Assembly (NCBI GenBank): GCA_020345785.1
Contig: CP070771.1
Location: 6,906,989 to 6,919,642, forward strand
DNA length: 12,654 nt
From: Desulfobacterales bacterium
Lineage (GTDB): Bacteria > Desulfobacterota > Desulfobacteria > Desulfobacterales > JAFDCJ01
Direction of reading: 5' to 3'
Position numbers and translations under genes: made by a program. Below, one piece after another: positions 1-7,071 of the stretch (its first letter is position 1; every line of letters starts with the position of its first letter). Under the pieces are notes generated by a model. The model worked only from the letters and a program-made list of their open reading frames with translations. It did not search any database and was not told the origin of the DNA.

Positions 1-990
1 GAGCACCTGTTTTCCCCCCAGCCCGGAGGGCGGCAAGCGATAGATGAGATTGGCCTGTTCCAGCAAGGTCAAATGATTGGCCACCGTGGTGGTAGTCGTG
101 CCCAGATTCCTGGCACAGGCCTGGTGGGCCAGGATACCACCGGAATGGAGGCACAGATAGATGAAAAGCTTTTCGAGGTCATTGATATTTCTGACTCCAA
201 AAAGTGCGGTCATGTCCCGCTTTAGCACCCTTTCCACCACATCTTCGCGCAACAGCCGCTGGCAGAGATCTATGTTTTCCTGGCTGACGGTTTCTGGAAA
301 ACCGCCAACAAGAAGATAGCGCTGAAAGAGCGGCTGCAGAGGCCGCAGTTGGGCCGCCAGGGCGGACAGATCGCCCGGTGAAAAGGAGAAAATGCCGCTG
401 ACACGCAAATCCGGGGCAATTCCCTCGGGCTGCTGATTGCGCATACTGACAAATTCAAAGAAAGAAAGCGTGGGAATCGGAACGGTAATCCAGCGGCCGA
501 CACCACTTTCCGCCAGACGGTCCCGATGGACCACGGAAGCGGATCCGGTAGCAAGGATCCGGTACTGGGGCTTGTGGTCGATGAGCAGCTTGATTTCGGT
601 TTCCCATTGCGGGGCATACTGGATTTCATCGAGCAGCAGGGTGGCCGGCTGCCCTTCCGGATAGGTGCTCTCATGAAAGAGCGATAGGATTTCCCTTAGC
701 GATAGCAATTTTAAAAGAGGATGATCCAGGCTCAGATAGAGGACGCTTTTGGGATCGTCTCCTTTTTGGACCAAGGCCTGGGCCATCTGCTGAAGCACCG
801 TGGTTTTGCCCACCCGTCGCGGCCCGGACAGGAGCACAGCTCTTCGCAAGCCGGCGTCTTCCAGATAGCGCCTGCAGGCGTCAAAAGCCAATCGCCGAAA
901 TGGGGGAACAGAATAGAGGCGCTCGCTCCACCAGGGATTGAACCCGGTCAGCACATTGATGATCTCGCTATGATCTAGAAAATCCTTCAA
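1..990 (-). CDS. AAA ATPase with DUF4143 domain, partial (C-terminus beyond window)
   Basis: The frame is open from about 1005 down to base 1, giving 330 codons with no stop; the C-terminus lies outside the window. There is no ATG in the N-terminal stretch. TTG at 990 is the best start because GAGG lies 6 bases upstream; another TTG at 1002 has no ribosome site. Residues 56-64 (GPRRVGKTT) are a Walker A loop, 118-124 (LLLDEIQ) a Walker B, and 145-152 (ILATGSAS) a sensor-like segment. Residues 222-233 (FQRYLLVGGFPE) match the start of the DUF4143 domain, and 285-320 look like its winged-helix part. Such proteins are common, often accessory, P-loop ATPases whose cellular role is poorly defined. 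The gene stands alone here behind a very AT-rich upstream region. The family call is firm; the function is unknown. Confidence 0.88.
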   Translation of the reverse strand, partial: MKDFLDHSEIINVLTGFNPWWSERLYSVPPFRRLAFDACRRYLEDAGLRRAVLLSGPRRVGKTTVLQQMAQALVQKGDDPKSVLYLSLDHPLLKLLSLREILSLFHESTYPEGQPATLLLDEIQYAPQWETEIKLLIDHKPQYRILATGSASVVHRDRLAESGVGRWITVPIPTLSFFEFVSMRNQQPEGIAPDLRVSGIFSFSPGDLSALAAQLRPLQPLFQRYLLVGGFPETVSQENIDLCQRLLREDVVERVLKRDMTALFGVRNINDLEKLFIYLCLHSGGILAHQACARNLGTTTTTVANHLTLLEQANLIYRLPPSGLGGKQVL

Positions 991-1008
991 ACAAGGCCTC
1001 AAAAGTTA

Positions 1009-1060
1009 TTTTTTATAAAATTATGCATACTATACTATATATTTTTATAAAATAAAACCA
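1009..1060 (-). promoter_or_regulatory. AT-rich putative promoter/operator of the AAA ATPase gene
   Basis: Just upstream of the TTG start is an almost pure A/T tract. It contains two copies of the perfect palindrome TTTTATAAAA (1011-1020 and 1043-1052), centres 32 bases apart (about three helical turns), with ATGCAT and two TATAG units between them. Several -10-like hexamers are possible on the minus strand, so no single promoter can be chosen. The paired palindromes could bind a regulator; this is inference. Confidence 0.35.
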
Positions 1061-1100
1061 GATTTAAAGGTTGTTTCATGTTTTTTTACGCTAAGAAATT

Positions 1101-1313
1101 CTAAGGGAGAACTTTTTTCACCCGCCCGACGGCGCCGCTTGTCAGACGAACTTTGAGTCCGTGAGGATGGGTGGCGGACTTTGTGAGAATATCCTTAACG
1201 ATCCCTTCGGTCAGCTTGCCGGTGCGCTGATCCTGTTTCTGGACAACCTGGACCAAAGCTCCCGGTTTAATATCAACCCGGTTTTTTTCGCTTATTTCCT
1301 GTCGCTTCTTCAT
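1101..1313 (-). CDS. YwbE family protein (DUF2196)
   Basis: A 70-residue basic protein when started at the ATG at 1313. The core, VDIKPG at the start, KQDQRTGKLTEGIVKDILT in the middle, then HPHGLKVRL and a final VGRVK, matches the YwbE family, small conserved bacterial proteins of unknown function with an SH3-like, glycine-rich beta pattern. An alternative TTG at 1325 adds four residues and has a better ribosome site (GGTGAT five bases upstream), so the true start may be there; the ATG has only a weak distant GGA. The length is normal for the family. It appears to be a single-gene unit: the next gene on this strand starts more than 800 bases upstream. The family assignment is confident; no function is claimed. 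Confidence 0.85.
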   Translation of the reverse strand: MKKRQEISEKNRVDIKPGALVQVVQKQDQRTGKLTEGIVKDILTKSATHPHGLKVRLTSGAVGRVKKVLP

Positions 1314-1533
1314 AATTCGAGTCAATTCCGATCACCAACTTCGACCTGTCCGCTGGGGGGCGGGGTCGCTATTGGATTGTCATTACAAAAAATGAGTTTC
1401 AAAAAAACCCGCCATTCTCCCGCTTATATCCACCTTTTTGGTGCCGAAAACCCTAATTGAGTTGGAAACTAATTGGGAGTGGGTAGTTAATTGTTATTGG
1501 TTGATTGGATATTCAAATTTTCCACCTTGTCGA

Positions 1534-2142
1534 TTAAGGGGTTGTACCTATCTGGTCTCTGGGCAGGGAGTCATACAGAATTGTTCCCCATAGATACAGT
1601 TCGCCGGGCTTGATAACATTCGGCAGCCGATCCGCTGAAGTATGCCAGGGGCGGTATATTTCCACCGCCAGCTCACTGCAGTAAAAGCGGCTGGGGCTGT
1701 CAAATCCGATCGTACCCAGGTAATCATAACTTTTGCCGATAAGTTCCCTTGCCCGCAGAATGGCCGGGCGGCGGGATTGCGGCGTCGACCAGCGGGGCCG
1801 GATGACAATCAGCCGATGGGACTTTTCGATAAATGCCAATAATTCAGTAGCATGAACTCCTCCCGCCTCTGCTTCGATGACTTGCCGCAGCTCCCTGTCG
1901 TAGATACCGGTGTGACTGAGGGGAATACCGGTGGCGTTGGCCACCAGAACATCACCGGCATGATATCCGCGGGTGACAATCCAGTCGCCTTCCTCTGCCA
2001 CCGATTCTATTTCTTGCAGGAATTTCGCGCTTTGTAAATCGGCGATGTCGCGTTCCGGCCGATGCACAACAGGTTCTGCCAAACACCCCATCACAAAAAA
2101 AATGGCTAAACAAGAGATGAGCCTGAAATTAAAAGCCTCCAT
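1534..2142 (-). CDS. Predicted lipoprotein, YiiX/YebB-like NlpC/P60 cysteine hydrolase
   Basis: 202 residues. The start is supported by AGGTGA about seven bases upstream of the ATG. Residues 8-19 are hydrophobic and end in VMGC with Cys20, a slightly non-canonical lipobox, so the protein is probably lipid-anchored to the outer or inner membrane. The rest follows the permuted papain-like YiiX/YebB pattern: a GDWIV / GDVLV segment (52-67), LSHTGIY with likely catalytic His77, VIEA with Glu90, a GGVHATELLAFI stretch, GKSYDY (136-141), and FYCSEL with likely nucleophile Cys155. Family members are thought to be amidases or thioesterases acting on peptides or lipids; the substrate is unknown. The gene is monocistronic by position. 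The family call is good and the precise reaction is not known. Confidence 0.82.
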   Translation of the reverse strand: MEAFNFRLISCLAIFFVMGCLAEPVVHRPERDIADLQSAKFLQEIESVAEEGDWIVTRGYHAGDVLVANATGIPLSHTGIYDRELRQVIEAEAGGVHATELLAFIEKSHRLIVIRPRWSTPQSRRPAILRARELIGKSYDYLGTIGFDSPSRFYCSELAVEIYRPWHTSADRLPNVIKPGELYLWGTILYDSLPRDQIGTTP

Positions 2143-2559
2143 AAATTCTCACCTAATCTGAGCTATTTCCAGGTTCGGACAACCAATACGGGCGGGCGTA
2201 AAGCCCGCCCCTACCCAACAGGTTGGTCGGCGCCTCGTAGGAGCGGGCTTTACGCCCGCCAGAACAGAACGGGTCACAGCTCCAACCTTATTATTGGAAG
2301 CGCTCAATCTAGGTCCTCGATTAGTGGAAAAATTGCCGGCCACGCTGGATGAGTTTTAGTAAGTTTTTTATGATAGCGGATAATAAGTAAGTTTTCAAAG
2401 TTATTGAGAAAAATGATCATTGTTGCTAATAAGGATGAAGATAAAAGGAACTAAAAGCCGGGAAGCTGGCAGGCTGGGAGGCAGGCAGGCCCCGCCTAAT
2501 CGGTGGGGACGACCGATCGAATCTGAGGATTTTAGCGGTCGGCCTTTAGAAAGCGTCGT
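2143..2559. other. Intergenic region with palindromic repeat, no gene seen
   Basis: This 417-base stretch holds the ribosome site of the lipoprotein gene (2147-2155) and the inverted-repeat element at 2190-2260. It also has a 10-base direct repeat AGTAAGTTTT (2358-2367 and 2386-2395) and a G-rich part near 2465-2510 with a weak CCCCGCC/GGTGGGG hairpin. Reading frames here lack ribosome sites and run through the repeat, so I see no credible gene. Confidence 0.6.
2190..2260. repeat. Paired palindromic (REP-like) intergenic repeat
   Basis: Two 24-base arms in opposite orientation, at 2191-2214 and 2237-2260, match after reverse complementing with one mismatch. A 22-base spacer separates them. 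Each arm is itself a hairpin: GGCGGGC-GTAAA-GCCCGCC in the left arm and GCGGGC-TTTAC-GCCCGC in the right. This is the layout of a REP/BIME-type element, probably present in many copies in the genome. It lies just upstream of the start of the lipoprotein gene and may act on mRNA ends or be a non-autonomous element. No transposase lies nearby. Confidence 0.8.
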
Positions 2560-2868
2560 TCATCGTTTTCTTTCATCCCATGCTTGGCCGAAGTCGCGCC
2601 TGCCGTGAATAGGAGCCAGAATAGACACTTGGAGTTGGTCAATCCGGTAAATCAAACGATAGTTAAAAACAAATATTTCACGGATATCTTCTCTTTTAAA
2701 CTCTGGAACTGCGCGACCTCTTTCTGACAGGTCTCCAAGCGACTGGGCGGCTTCCAATAACTGCAAGACGAAAGAGGCTGCATAGGCCTGGGAATCTTTT
2801 GAAATGTAATCAGCAGCGGCATCCAAATCAGCTGCAGCTGCATTGGCCCAGATCACTTTGCGAGCCAT
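2560..2868 (-). CDS. ParE/RelE family toxin of a type II toxin-antitoxin system
   Basis: 102 residues, the usual size. The N-terminus (KVIWANAAAADLDAAADYI) and the C-terminal half (EDIREIFVFNYRLIYRI ... ILAPIHGRRDF) match the ParE/RelE fold: two N-terminal helices followed by a beta sheet with the conserved YRLIYRI strand and the final HGRRDF motif. The ATG at 2868 overlaps the end of the upstream small gene by 16 bases, the translational coupling typical of such pairs. By sequence it is nearer ParE (gyrase poison) than RelE (mRNA endonuclease), but the target cannot be settled by eye. The frame is intact, so the toxin is probably functional. The plus-strand frames across it are shadows. Confidence 0.88.
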   Translation of the reverse strand: MARKVIWANAAAADLDAAADYISKDSQAYAASFVLQLLEAAQSLGDLSERGRAVPEFKREDIREIFVFNYRLIYRIDQLQVSILAPIHGRRDFGQAWDERKR

Positions 2869-3041
2869 TTTTTCATCCGATTTTCAACCTCTTCCGGAGT
2901 TTGCACGTTACCTTGATCGACATCCTGAAATCCTCTTTGAATTTTCCGGCGAACATAAAGATGGTACTGGATTTCCTCAAGGGCGCTGCCATCAGACCGG
3001 ATTCTGCAGTTAAATTCAAAGCATACAAAACAAAACGGCAC
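2853..3041 (-). CDS. Probable cognate antitoxin (start uncertain)
   Basis: The frame overlaps the toxin start by 16 bases and ends in EEVENRMKKWLAK. The part from ALEEIQYHLYVRRKIQRG onward resembles small helical antitoxins found next to ParE toxins. No ATG exists in the N-terminal part. The only conventional start is GTG at 3041, giving 62 residues with an odd Cys/Phe-rich beginning (MPFCFVCFEFNC) and no ribosome site upstream. A TATAAC hexamer (3054-3049, minus strand) lies seven bases before this GTG, so the message could be leaderless. The true start could also be an unusual codon further in, or the N-terminus may be damaged. The assignment rests on position plus the C-terminal half. Confidence 0.65.
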   Translation of the reverse strand: MPFCFVCFEFNCRIRSDGSALEEIQYHLYVRRKIQRGFQDVDQGNVQTPEEVENRMKKWLAK

Positions 3042-3067
3042 CGCTGATGTTATACAAAATAAAAAAA

Positions 3068-3087
3068 TTAAATTTTATTTAATTTAA
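3068..3087. repeat. AT-rich inverted repeat (possible operator)
   Basis: TTAAATT and AATTTAA form a 7-base inverted repeat around a TTATTT spacer. It lies upstream of the antitoxin start on one side and overlaps the upstream edge of a TTGACA promoter box on the other. It could be an autoregulatory site for the toxin-antitoxin pair or for the operon, but AT-rich sequence yields such repeats easily. Confidence 0.35.
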
Positions 3088-3090
3088 TGG

Positions 3091-3117
3091 TTGACAAAAA
3101 AAAATTAATTATTTAAT
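3091..3117 (+). promoter_or_regulatory. Candidate sigma-70 promoter for the transporter operon
   Basis: A perfect -35 box TTGACA (3091-3096) is followed 15 bases later by TTTAAT (3112-3117), one mismatch from TATAAT. The spacing is short, and the next alternative (TAATGC at 17 bases) is a poor -10. If used, it would give a leader of about 360 bases before the binding-protein gene. Confidence 0.4.
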
Positions 3118-3426
3118 GCTGGCTGGCATGCGGTGGTAGGATTTTCTTTCCGTTCAATCTACCCCCCCGCAAATCAGCCGGAAGCGGTTGTCAGCCTGCA
3201 TGCTTGCTTCCATAATTGAAAACCTCTGATCTTGGTTTAGGACCACCAGCGCGCTGCTCCTCCGGGCGCATACTTTTCATAAACATCTATCCAACCCATC
3301 CGGCAAAGCCTGGATTGCCCCTGACGATTTAAAACATGTGGGGCATTTAAACCAATTGGCCGGCTGCAAATTGATGAGATGATTTCGATGCGGGTTCACC
3401 AAACAGGTGTACCTTTCCTTTTTGAT

Positions 3427-3455
3427 CATTGGAATGGCCAATGACCGCTTATAAA
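3427..3455 (+). promoter_or_regulatory. Hairpin and -10-like box just before the binding-protein gene
   Basis: CATTGG (3427-3432) and CCAATG (3438-3443) form a 6-base inverted repeat around AATGG. TATAAA follows at 3450-3455 with a weak -35 (TTGGAA, 3429-3434) 15 bases before it, inside the repeat. This could be a promoter with an overlapping operator. The match is modest. Confidence 0.3.
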
Positions 3456-3485
3456 ACCTCTTAACCAAATCCAAAGGAGGATCTC

Positions 3486-5081
3486 ATGACCCAAAAAAAA
3501 ATTACACGAAGGTCATTTTTGGAAAAATCGCTTAAGGTGGGCACAGGACTGGCAGTCGCGCCGCTGGTCATCCCGGCTACCGGTTTGTTTCCAAGATCTG
3601 CAAGAGCTGCATCCACCGGGGCCGACACAGTGGTGTTTCTGTCGGCGGAAAATGTGACCGGCAACTGGGACCCCACCTCCCATACCACTCTGGCCCAGTT
3701 GAATGTAGAGGCTTTTGTATTCAACTACCTCACCCGCTGCCCCATGACGGTTGAAAAACCCCAGGAACTCGTCTTTGAGCTGGCCACTTCCCAGAAAATC
3801 ATCGATTTGTACACGATCGAGTACAAGCTGCGGGACGGGGTAAAATTTCACGACGGCAAGGATTTTTCAGCCGAGGATGTGAAGGCAACTTTCGAGTATG
3901 CATCCGATCCCCAAAAAGCCGCCGGCGCATGGTACCCCGGCCCCTGTGAGGTGGAGGTCGTCGATCGGCTCACCTGCCGGGTCCACACCCGCGACTATGG
4001 CTACCCGGCATATCATTTCTGGTATCAATCTTCATTTCTGCCGATTATGTCCGCCAACGATATCAAGGATCCCAAGAAGCTCGCTCAACGCCTCAACGGC
4101 ACCGGGCCCTTTAAGTTCGTCGAGCAGCGCAAAGACGACACCGTCATGGCGGCCAACGCAAACTACTACAAAGGGGCGCCCAAAATCAAAAACCTCCACT
4201 TCATTTATGTTCCCGACTCCACCACGCGTTTGATTTCGCTGCAGTCCGGAGAAGCCGATGTCATCGAACGGCTGGAATCCGAACAGGTGGATGTCGTCGA
4301 CAAGGATAAAAACCTTAAACTCAATACCGCGGTTTCGGTCGAAAACAAATACCTGTGGTTTCGATGCAGCAAACCGCCTTTTGATGACTGGCGGGTCAGG
4401 AGGGCTGCCTGCCACGCCATCGACCGCCAACAGATCTGGTATCTGCTCGGCAAATCCGGCCATCCCAGCTATGCCCACATTTCACCGGTTAAATTCGGCT
4501 ACACCAAGGTGCCCGGTTATCCGGAGTACGACATGGATATGTGCAACAAGTTCCTGGCAGAGGCCGGATACCCCAACGGCGCGGGGCTGCCCGAGCTGGA
4601 GTACATCACCTCGGTCGGGTTTTATCCGAAGACCAAGGAGTACGGTGAAGTCATCACCGCGATGCTCAATGCCGCGGGCTTTAACGTCAAGCTTTCGGTC
4701 CTGGAAACCGCTGCCTGGAACCAGAAACTCTATGATCGTCCCGGCGGCGGCCCCGGCCACATGATCGACTGCGGTTGGTGTACCGGCTCGCCGGAGCCCG
4801 ATCTGGTGCTGCGGATGCATTTCCATTCGTCATCCAAGCGCATCACCGGCATCGTGGATCCGGAAATCGATGCATCCCTCGATCGAGAGCGAAACGCGAA
4901 AACGCTGGAGCTCAGAGAAAAAATCCTTAAAACCGATACCCTGCCGCTGATCGCTGAAAAAGTGCCGAGCCTGTCTTTGTTCACCTCGGTGTTCATCCAC
5001 GGCATCAACAAAAAGCTGGAAAACTACTACCTTTATCCAAACGGCATGATGGATCTGGAAAGAGCGACAAAAACCGGTTGA
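3486..5081 (+). CDS. Tat-exported peptide/nickel-type ABC transporter substrate-binding protein (SBP family 5)
   Basis: 531 residues. The start has a near-perfect ribosome site (AAAGGAGG, six bases before the ATG). The N-terminus carries a twin-arginine signal: TRRSFLEK at 7-14, a hydrophobic stretch to about 35, and a likely cut after SARA (41). The mature part is a family 5 periplasmic binding protein of DppA/OppA size; the diagnostic block lies at 115-138 (RDGVKFHDGKDFSAEDVKATF). The protein captures its ligand in the periplasm and hands it to the permeases encoded next. Family members bind di- and oligopeptides, opines, heme, nickel chelates or sugars, so the ligand is not predictable here. 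There is no lipobox Cys, so the protein should be soluble. It is the first gene of the cluster, and a strong hairpin lies directly after its stop. Confidence 0.93.
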   Translation: MTQKKITRRSFLEKSLKVGTGLAVAPLVIPATGLFPRSARAASTGADTVVFLSAENVTGNWDPTSHTTLAQLNVEAFVFNYLTRCPMTVEKPQELVFELATSQKIIDLYTIEYKLRDGVKFHDGKDFSAEDVKATFEYASDPQKAAGAWYPGPCEVEVVDRLTCRVHTRDYGYPAYHFWYQSSFLPIMSANDIKDPKKLAQRLNGTGPFKFVEQRKDDTVMAANANYYKGAPKIKNLHFIYVPDSTTRLISLQSGEADVIERLESEQVDVVDKDKNLKLNTAVSVENKYLWFRCSKPPFDDWRVRRAACHAIDRQQIWYLLGKSGHPSYAHISPVKFGYTKVPGYPEYDMDMCNKFLAEAGYPNGAGLPELEYITSVGFYPKTKEYGEVITAMLNAAGFNVKLSVLETAAWNQKLYDRPGGGPGHMIDCGWCTGSPEPDLVLRMHFHSSSKRITGIVDPEIDASLDRERNAKTLELREKILKTDTLPLIAEKVPSLSLFTSVFIHGINKKLENYYLYPNGMMDLERATKTG

Positions 5082-5095
5082 TGTTACTTTTAACG

Positions 5096-5128
5096 AGACG
5101 GAGTGGAAGCCCTTCCACTCCGTCTTTC
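5096..5128 (+). terminator. Intercistronic hairpin between binding-protein and permease genes
   Basis: The left arm at 5096-5109 (AGACGGAGTGGAAG) and the right arm at 5112-5125 are perfect complements over 14 bases. Allowing for a realistic loop, at least 12-13 base pairs form. It begins 15 bases after the binding-protein stop and is followed by only a short T-run (TCTTTC). It therefore probably works as a partial terminator or mRNA-stabilising structure that keeps binding-protein message above permease message, as known for other binding-protein operons. Confidence 0.75.
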
Positions 5129-5144
5129 ACGAGAAAGATAAGAG

Positions 5145-6128
5145 ATGGGGTATGTCATTTATTTTCTGGCAAGAAGAAGCGCCCAGGGCTTAATTATCGT
5201 TTTTTTTGCCGTCTTTTTTATATTCATGGTCATGCGGATCGTGCCCGGGGACCCGGTGCGGCTGATGGTGGGCGGCGCAGCGCCGGATCAGGTTCTGCAG
5301 AAAGTGGCAAAAGAACTGGGCCTGAAAGATCCTTTGCTCGTTCAGTTCGGGCGCTATTTGAAAGGGATTGTGCACGGCGACTTCGGCACCTCCTTTATCC
5401 GGCCCAAGAGCGGCGGCTCGGTCGGCGGCGAGGCGTGGGACGACAAAAGAGCCCACGCCAGGGCGGAGGTATTCGACCTGATTGTCGAGCGAATTCCGTT
5501 GACCCTGCTGCTGGCGGGAATGGCCATTGGCTGGGCGATTCTGATCGGCATTCCTCTGGGTATTTTTGCCGCCCTCAGACAAGGGGGGTGGATCGATAAA
5601 TTTGCCAATGCATTCGTCTCGGTCAGCATCTCGGTGCCGAATTTCTGGCTGGGCATCATTTTGATGCTCATCGTCTCCATCCGGCTCAAAATTTTGCCCA
5701 GTGTGGGGTACAAGGGGCTTTCCTACGTAATTTTGCCTTCTTTTGCGGTTTCCCTGGAGCTGGCGCCGATTCTTTTGCGCACCATTCGATCTTCGATGAT
5801 CGATGTGCTGCAGATGAACTTCGTCAAGGTCGCCAAGGCGCGGGGGTTGTCGGCCTGGTCCATCATCATGAAGCACTGCTTCCGCAACAGCCTGATTCCG
5901 CTGCTTAACGTGCTGGGGGTTCAGATCGGCATTCTGCTGGGCGGGGTGATCGTCGTCGAATTTGTGTTTAATTACCCGGGCCTCGGGTTGCTGACGATCT
6001 ACGCGGTACTGCAGCGCGATTTTCCGCTCATTCAGGGCATCGTGATCCTGTTTGCCAGCGTGTTCGTCTTTATCAACATCATCGTCGACCTCTTGTGTTC
6101 GTACGTCGACAGGAGACTCACCTTCTAG
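5145..6128 (+). CDS. ABC transporter permease, DppB/OppB type
   Basis: 327 residues, inner membrane. Around six hydrophobic segments are visible (about 11-31, 119-144, 155-178, 194-212, 255-275, 297-318). The N-terminal RIVPGDPVRLM stretch (31-41) is typical of DppB-type permeases. The EAA coupling loop, which docks on the ATPases, is at 225-252 (FVKVAKARGLSAWSIIMKH). Between GDFGTSF (78-84) and the VERIPLTL helix start (114-121) lies a charged, Gly-rich stretch (RPKSGGSVGGEAWDDKRAHARAEV) that appears about 20 residues longer than usual; it should face the periplasm near the binding protein. The ribosome site is weak (AAGAG), which fits lower expression than the binding protein. It forms the channel with the following permease. 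Confidence 0.92.
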   Translation: MGYVIYFLARRSAQGLIIVFFAVFFIFMVMRIVPGDPVRLMVGGAAPDQVLQKVAKELGLKDPLLVQFGRYLKGIVHGDFGTSFIRPKSGGSVGGEAWDDKRAHARAEVFDLIVERIPLTLLLAGMAIGWAILIGIPLGIFAALRQGGWIDKFANAFVSVSISVPNFWLGIILMLIVSIRLKILPSVGYKGLSYVILPSFAVSLELAPILLRTIRSSMIDVLQMNFVKVAKARGLSAWSIIMKHCFRNSLIPLLNVLGVQIGILLGGVIVVEFVFNYPGLGLLTIYAVLQRDFPLIQGIVILFASVFVFINIIVDLLCSYVDRRLTF

Positions 6129-6188
6129 TCCGGTCCATGAACCGGCCTAATTGACTTCACTGTCCATTTGGCTTGAAGGACGAAAACG

Positions 6189-7049
6189 ATGCAGGTGTCT
6201 AAAAATCCTTTTTTTAAACTCGCGTTTAGAAACGTCGGCGTCATTGCCGGATTGACGATATTTTTCATCCTGCTGGCGGCCTCCATCTTCGGCCCGCATC
6301 TGCTGCCCCACGATCCATACAAAATGAACATCATGAATCGCCTAAAGCCGCCGGTTTTCATGAGCGGCGGCACTTGGGAACATCCGCTGGGAACCGATGC
6401 CCTGGGCCGCGATCTGATGGCCAGGGTGCTCAGCGGTCTTCGCGTGTCGCTGATTATCGGGTTTTCCACGGTGCTGCTGATCTTTTTGTTCGGATCGGCC
6501 CTGGGAATGACCTCGGGCTATTACGGGGGAGTATTCGATACCATTCAGATGCGCATTACCGACGCCCAGCTTTCTTTGCCCATGATTGTGCTGGCCATCG
6601 CCATACTGGGCGTCACCCGGCCCAACATGTTCAGCATCATCCTTGTTCTGGCCATTTCGAGCTGGCCGATATACGCGCGGGTGACCCGCGGCATTGTGTT
6701 GGGTGAGCGGGAAAAAGAGTATGTGCGGGCAGCCAAAATTATCGGCGCCTCCGGGCCGCGGGTCATTATCCGCTACATTGCACCGGGAATACTGCCAAGC
6801 GTCGCGCTCGTGGCCATCCTTGATATTGCGCGCATGATCATTTTTGAAGCGATTCTCGGCTTTTTGGGCCTCAGCATTCAGCCGCCGCAGCCCTCTTTCG
6901 GCAATATTATCGCGGACGGCCGAAAATATCTGGTCAACGCCTGGTGGATTGCCACCATGCCCGGCGTGGTCTTGAGTCTGCTGCTGATCTCCATCAACAT
7001 GGTCGGATCCGGCGTGGAAAAAGTCCGCAAGACCATTATCGAAACATGA
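6189..7049 (+). CDS. ABC transporter permease, DppC/OppC type
   Basis: 286 residues with AAGGA eight bases before the ATG. There is an N-terminal membrane segment at about 15-34. The family block HPLGTDALGRDLMARVLSG (66-84) comes next, then further membrane segments and the EAA loop at 177-205 (EYVRAAKIIGASGPRVIIR). The protein partners the preceding permease to form the inner-membrane pathway. The 60-base gap from the previous gene holds a small CCGGT/ACCGG hairpin around 6130-6146 without a T-run, so co-transcription is expected. No abnormal features are seen. Confidence 0.92.
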   Translation: MQVSKNPFFKLAFRNVGVIAGLTIFFILLAASIFGPHLLPHDPYKMNIMNRLKPPVFMSGGTWEHPLGTDALGRDLMARVLSGLRVSLIIGFSTVLLIFLFGSALGMTSGYYGGVFDTIQMRITDAQLSLPMIVLAIAILGVTRPNMFSIILVLAISSWPIYARVTRGIVLGEREKEYVRAAKIIGASGPRVIIRYIAPGILPSVALVAILDIARMIIFEAILGFLGLSIQPPQPSFGNIIADGRKYLVNAWWIATMPGVVLSLLLISINMVGSGVEKVRKTIIET

Positions 7050-7071
7050 CGCGCTGATATCCTGAAACAGC

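Larger units (their letters stand above)
3042..3485. other. Divergent intergenic/leader region before the transporter operon, no gene seen
   Basis: 444 bases between the antitoxin and the binding-protein gene. It starts with an AT-rich block (3050-3118) carrying an inverted repeat and a TTGACA box. A mixed-composition leader follows, with small hairpins at about 3392-3412 (GGGTTCACC / GGTGTACC) and 3427-3443, and then the ribosome site at 3474-3480. A minus-strand frame at 3277-3474 has a CPTC motif but no ribosome site or family resemblance, so I do not call it. Regulation of the operon, perhaps by the RpiR protein, would be expected here. Confidence 0.55.

Noticed and set aside
270..674. 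Minus-strand 134-codon frame inside the AAA ATPase gene
   Set aside because: The other minus-strand frame encodes an unbroken ATPase with Walker motifs; this one is Ser/Pro/Arg-rich frame-shifted shadow.
1161..1460. Plus-strand 99-codon frame over the YwbE gene
   Set aside because: Shadow of the YwbE gene; composition unlike a real protein and no ribosome site.
2149..2343. Minus-strand 64-codon frame across the palindromic repeat
   Set aside because: Its peptide is mostly a translation of the repeat arms, a common source of false small genes, and there is no ribosome site.
3277..3474. Minus-strand 65-codon frame with CPTC
   Set aside because: No ribosome site, no family resemblance, and it lies in the leader of the operon on the opposite strand.
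3340..3480. Sigma-54 promoter before the binding-protein gene
   Set aside because: No GG and GC pair at the required spacing was found in the leader.
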